Translations under genes and position numbers: made by a program
The notes under the pieces: generated by a model
What the model was told of the DNA's origin: nothing
The model's database searches: none
Seen by the model: the letters and a program-made list of their open reading frames with translations, nothing else
In this document: piece after piece, positions 5,278 through 5,290 of the stretch
Position numbering within the stretch: the first letter of the stretch is position 1
Layout of the letters: the number at the start of each line of letters is the position of its first letter
NCBI GenBank assembly: GCA_900547825.1
Contig: URII01000091.1
Location: 1 to 5,290, forward strand
Reading direction: 5' to 3'
Source of the DNA: an uncultured Porphyromonadaceae bacterium
GTDB lineage: Bacteria; Bacteroidota; Bacteroidia; Bacteroidales; Muribaculaceae
DNA length: 5,290 nucleotides

Positions 5278-5290
5278 AAAGAACTAATGC

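Noticed and set aside
5255..5287. Tiny plus-strand frame starting ATG 5261 after AGGAGG
   Set aside because: The spacing between AGGAGG and ATG is only about 1-2 bases and the frame stops after 8 codons; no support as a gene.
1..5290. CRISPR array, tRNA/rRNA, insertion sequence or integrase
   Set aside because: No regularly spaced repeats, cloverleaf-like sequence, transposase motifs or terminal inverted repeats were seen on either strand.

Overview
The window looks like a piece of a gut Bacteroidales genome, perhaps Muribaculaceae-like, with a foreign stretch of about 250 bases at its left edge. The Bacteroidales assignment is inferred from three things. The intergenic gaps hold the Bacteroidetes-type -7 motif TAnnTTTG, there are no Shine-Dalgarno sequences at usable spacing in front of the genes, and the base composition is moderate (about 53-55% G+C by hand count at 301-420). 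The first 240 bases are about 70% G+C by hand count. They encode on the plus strand the C-terminal part of a Firmicutes-type U32 family peptidase. Near position 250 this breaks off inside an aspartate aminotransferase gene on the minus strand. Both genes are cut mid-domain at the same point, so this is most simply a chimeric assembly join, or less likely a real rearrangement.

Layout. 1-251: tail fragment of a U32 peptidase (+). 248-901: N-terminal 218 codons of a PLP-dependent aspartate aminotransferase (-), with the catalytic-lysine half missing. 902-1169: divergent intergenic region with a good promoter for each flanking gene and a 7-bp hairpin in the plus-strand leader. 1170-3008: Na/Pi cotransporter with a C-terminal PhoU-like domain (+). 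3017-3310: small single-span membrane protein (-), whose 3' end also contains the terminator of the convergent Na/Pi gene. 3307-4668: 11-helix sodium-dependent (NSS/SNF) amino-acid-type symporter (-), overlapping the small protein by ATGA. 4669-4837: divergent intergenic region. 4838-5242: VanZ-like membrane protein (+). 5243-5290: a 10-bp hairpin that includes the VanZ stop, and no gene that can be called.

The intact genes form three transcription units. The Na/Pi transporter stands alone. The symporter and small membrane protein form a two-gene, translationally coupled operon. The VanZ-like gene is divergent from that operon. The two transporters both belong to sodium-driven families (phosphate, and amino acid or a similar organic solute). 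Nothing here amounts to a clearly new defence or mobile system. The most biologically interesting item is the NSS symporter coupled to an unnamed single-helix protein, which may be an accessory subunit. The most important practical item is the chimeric junction near position 250.
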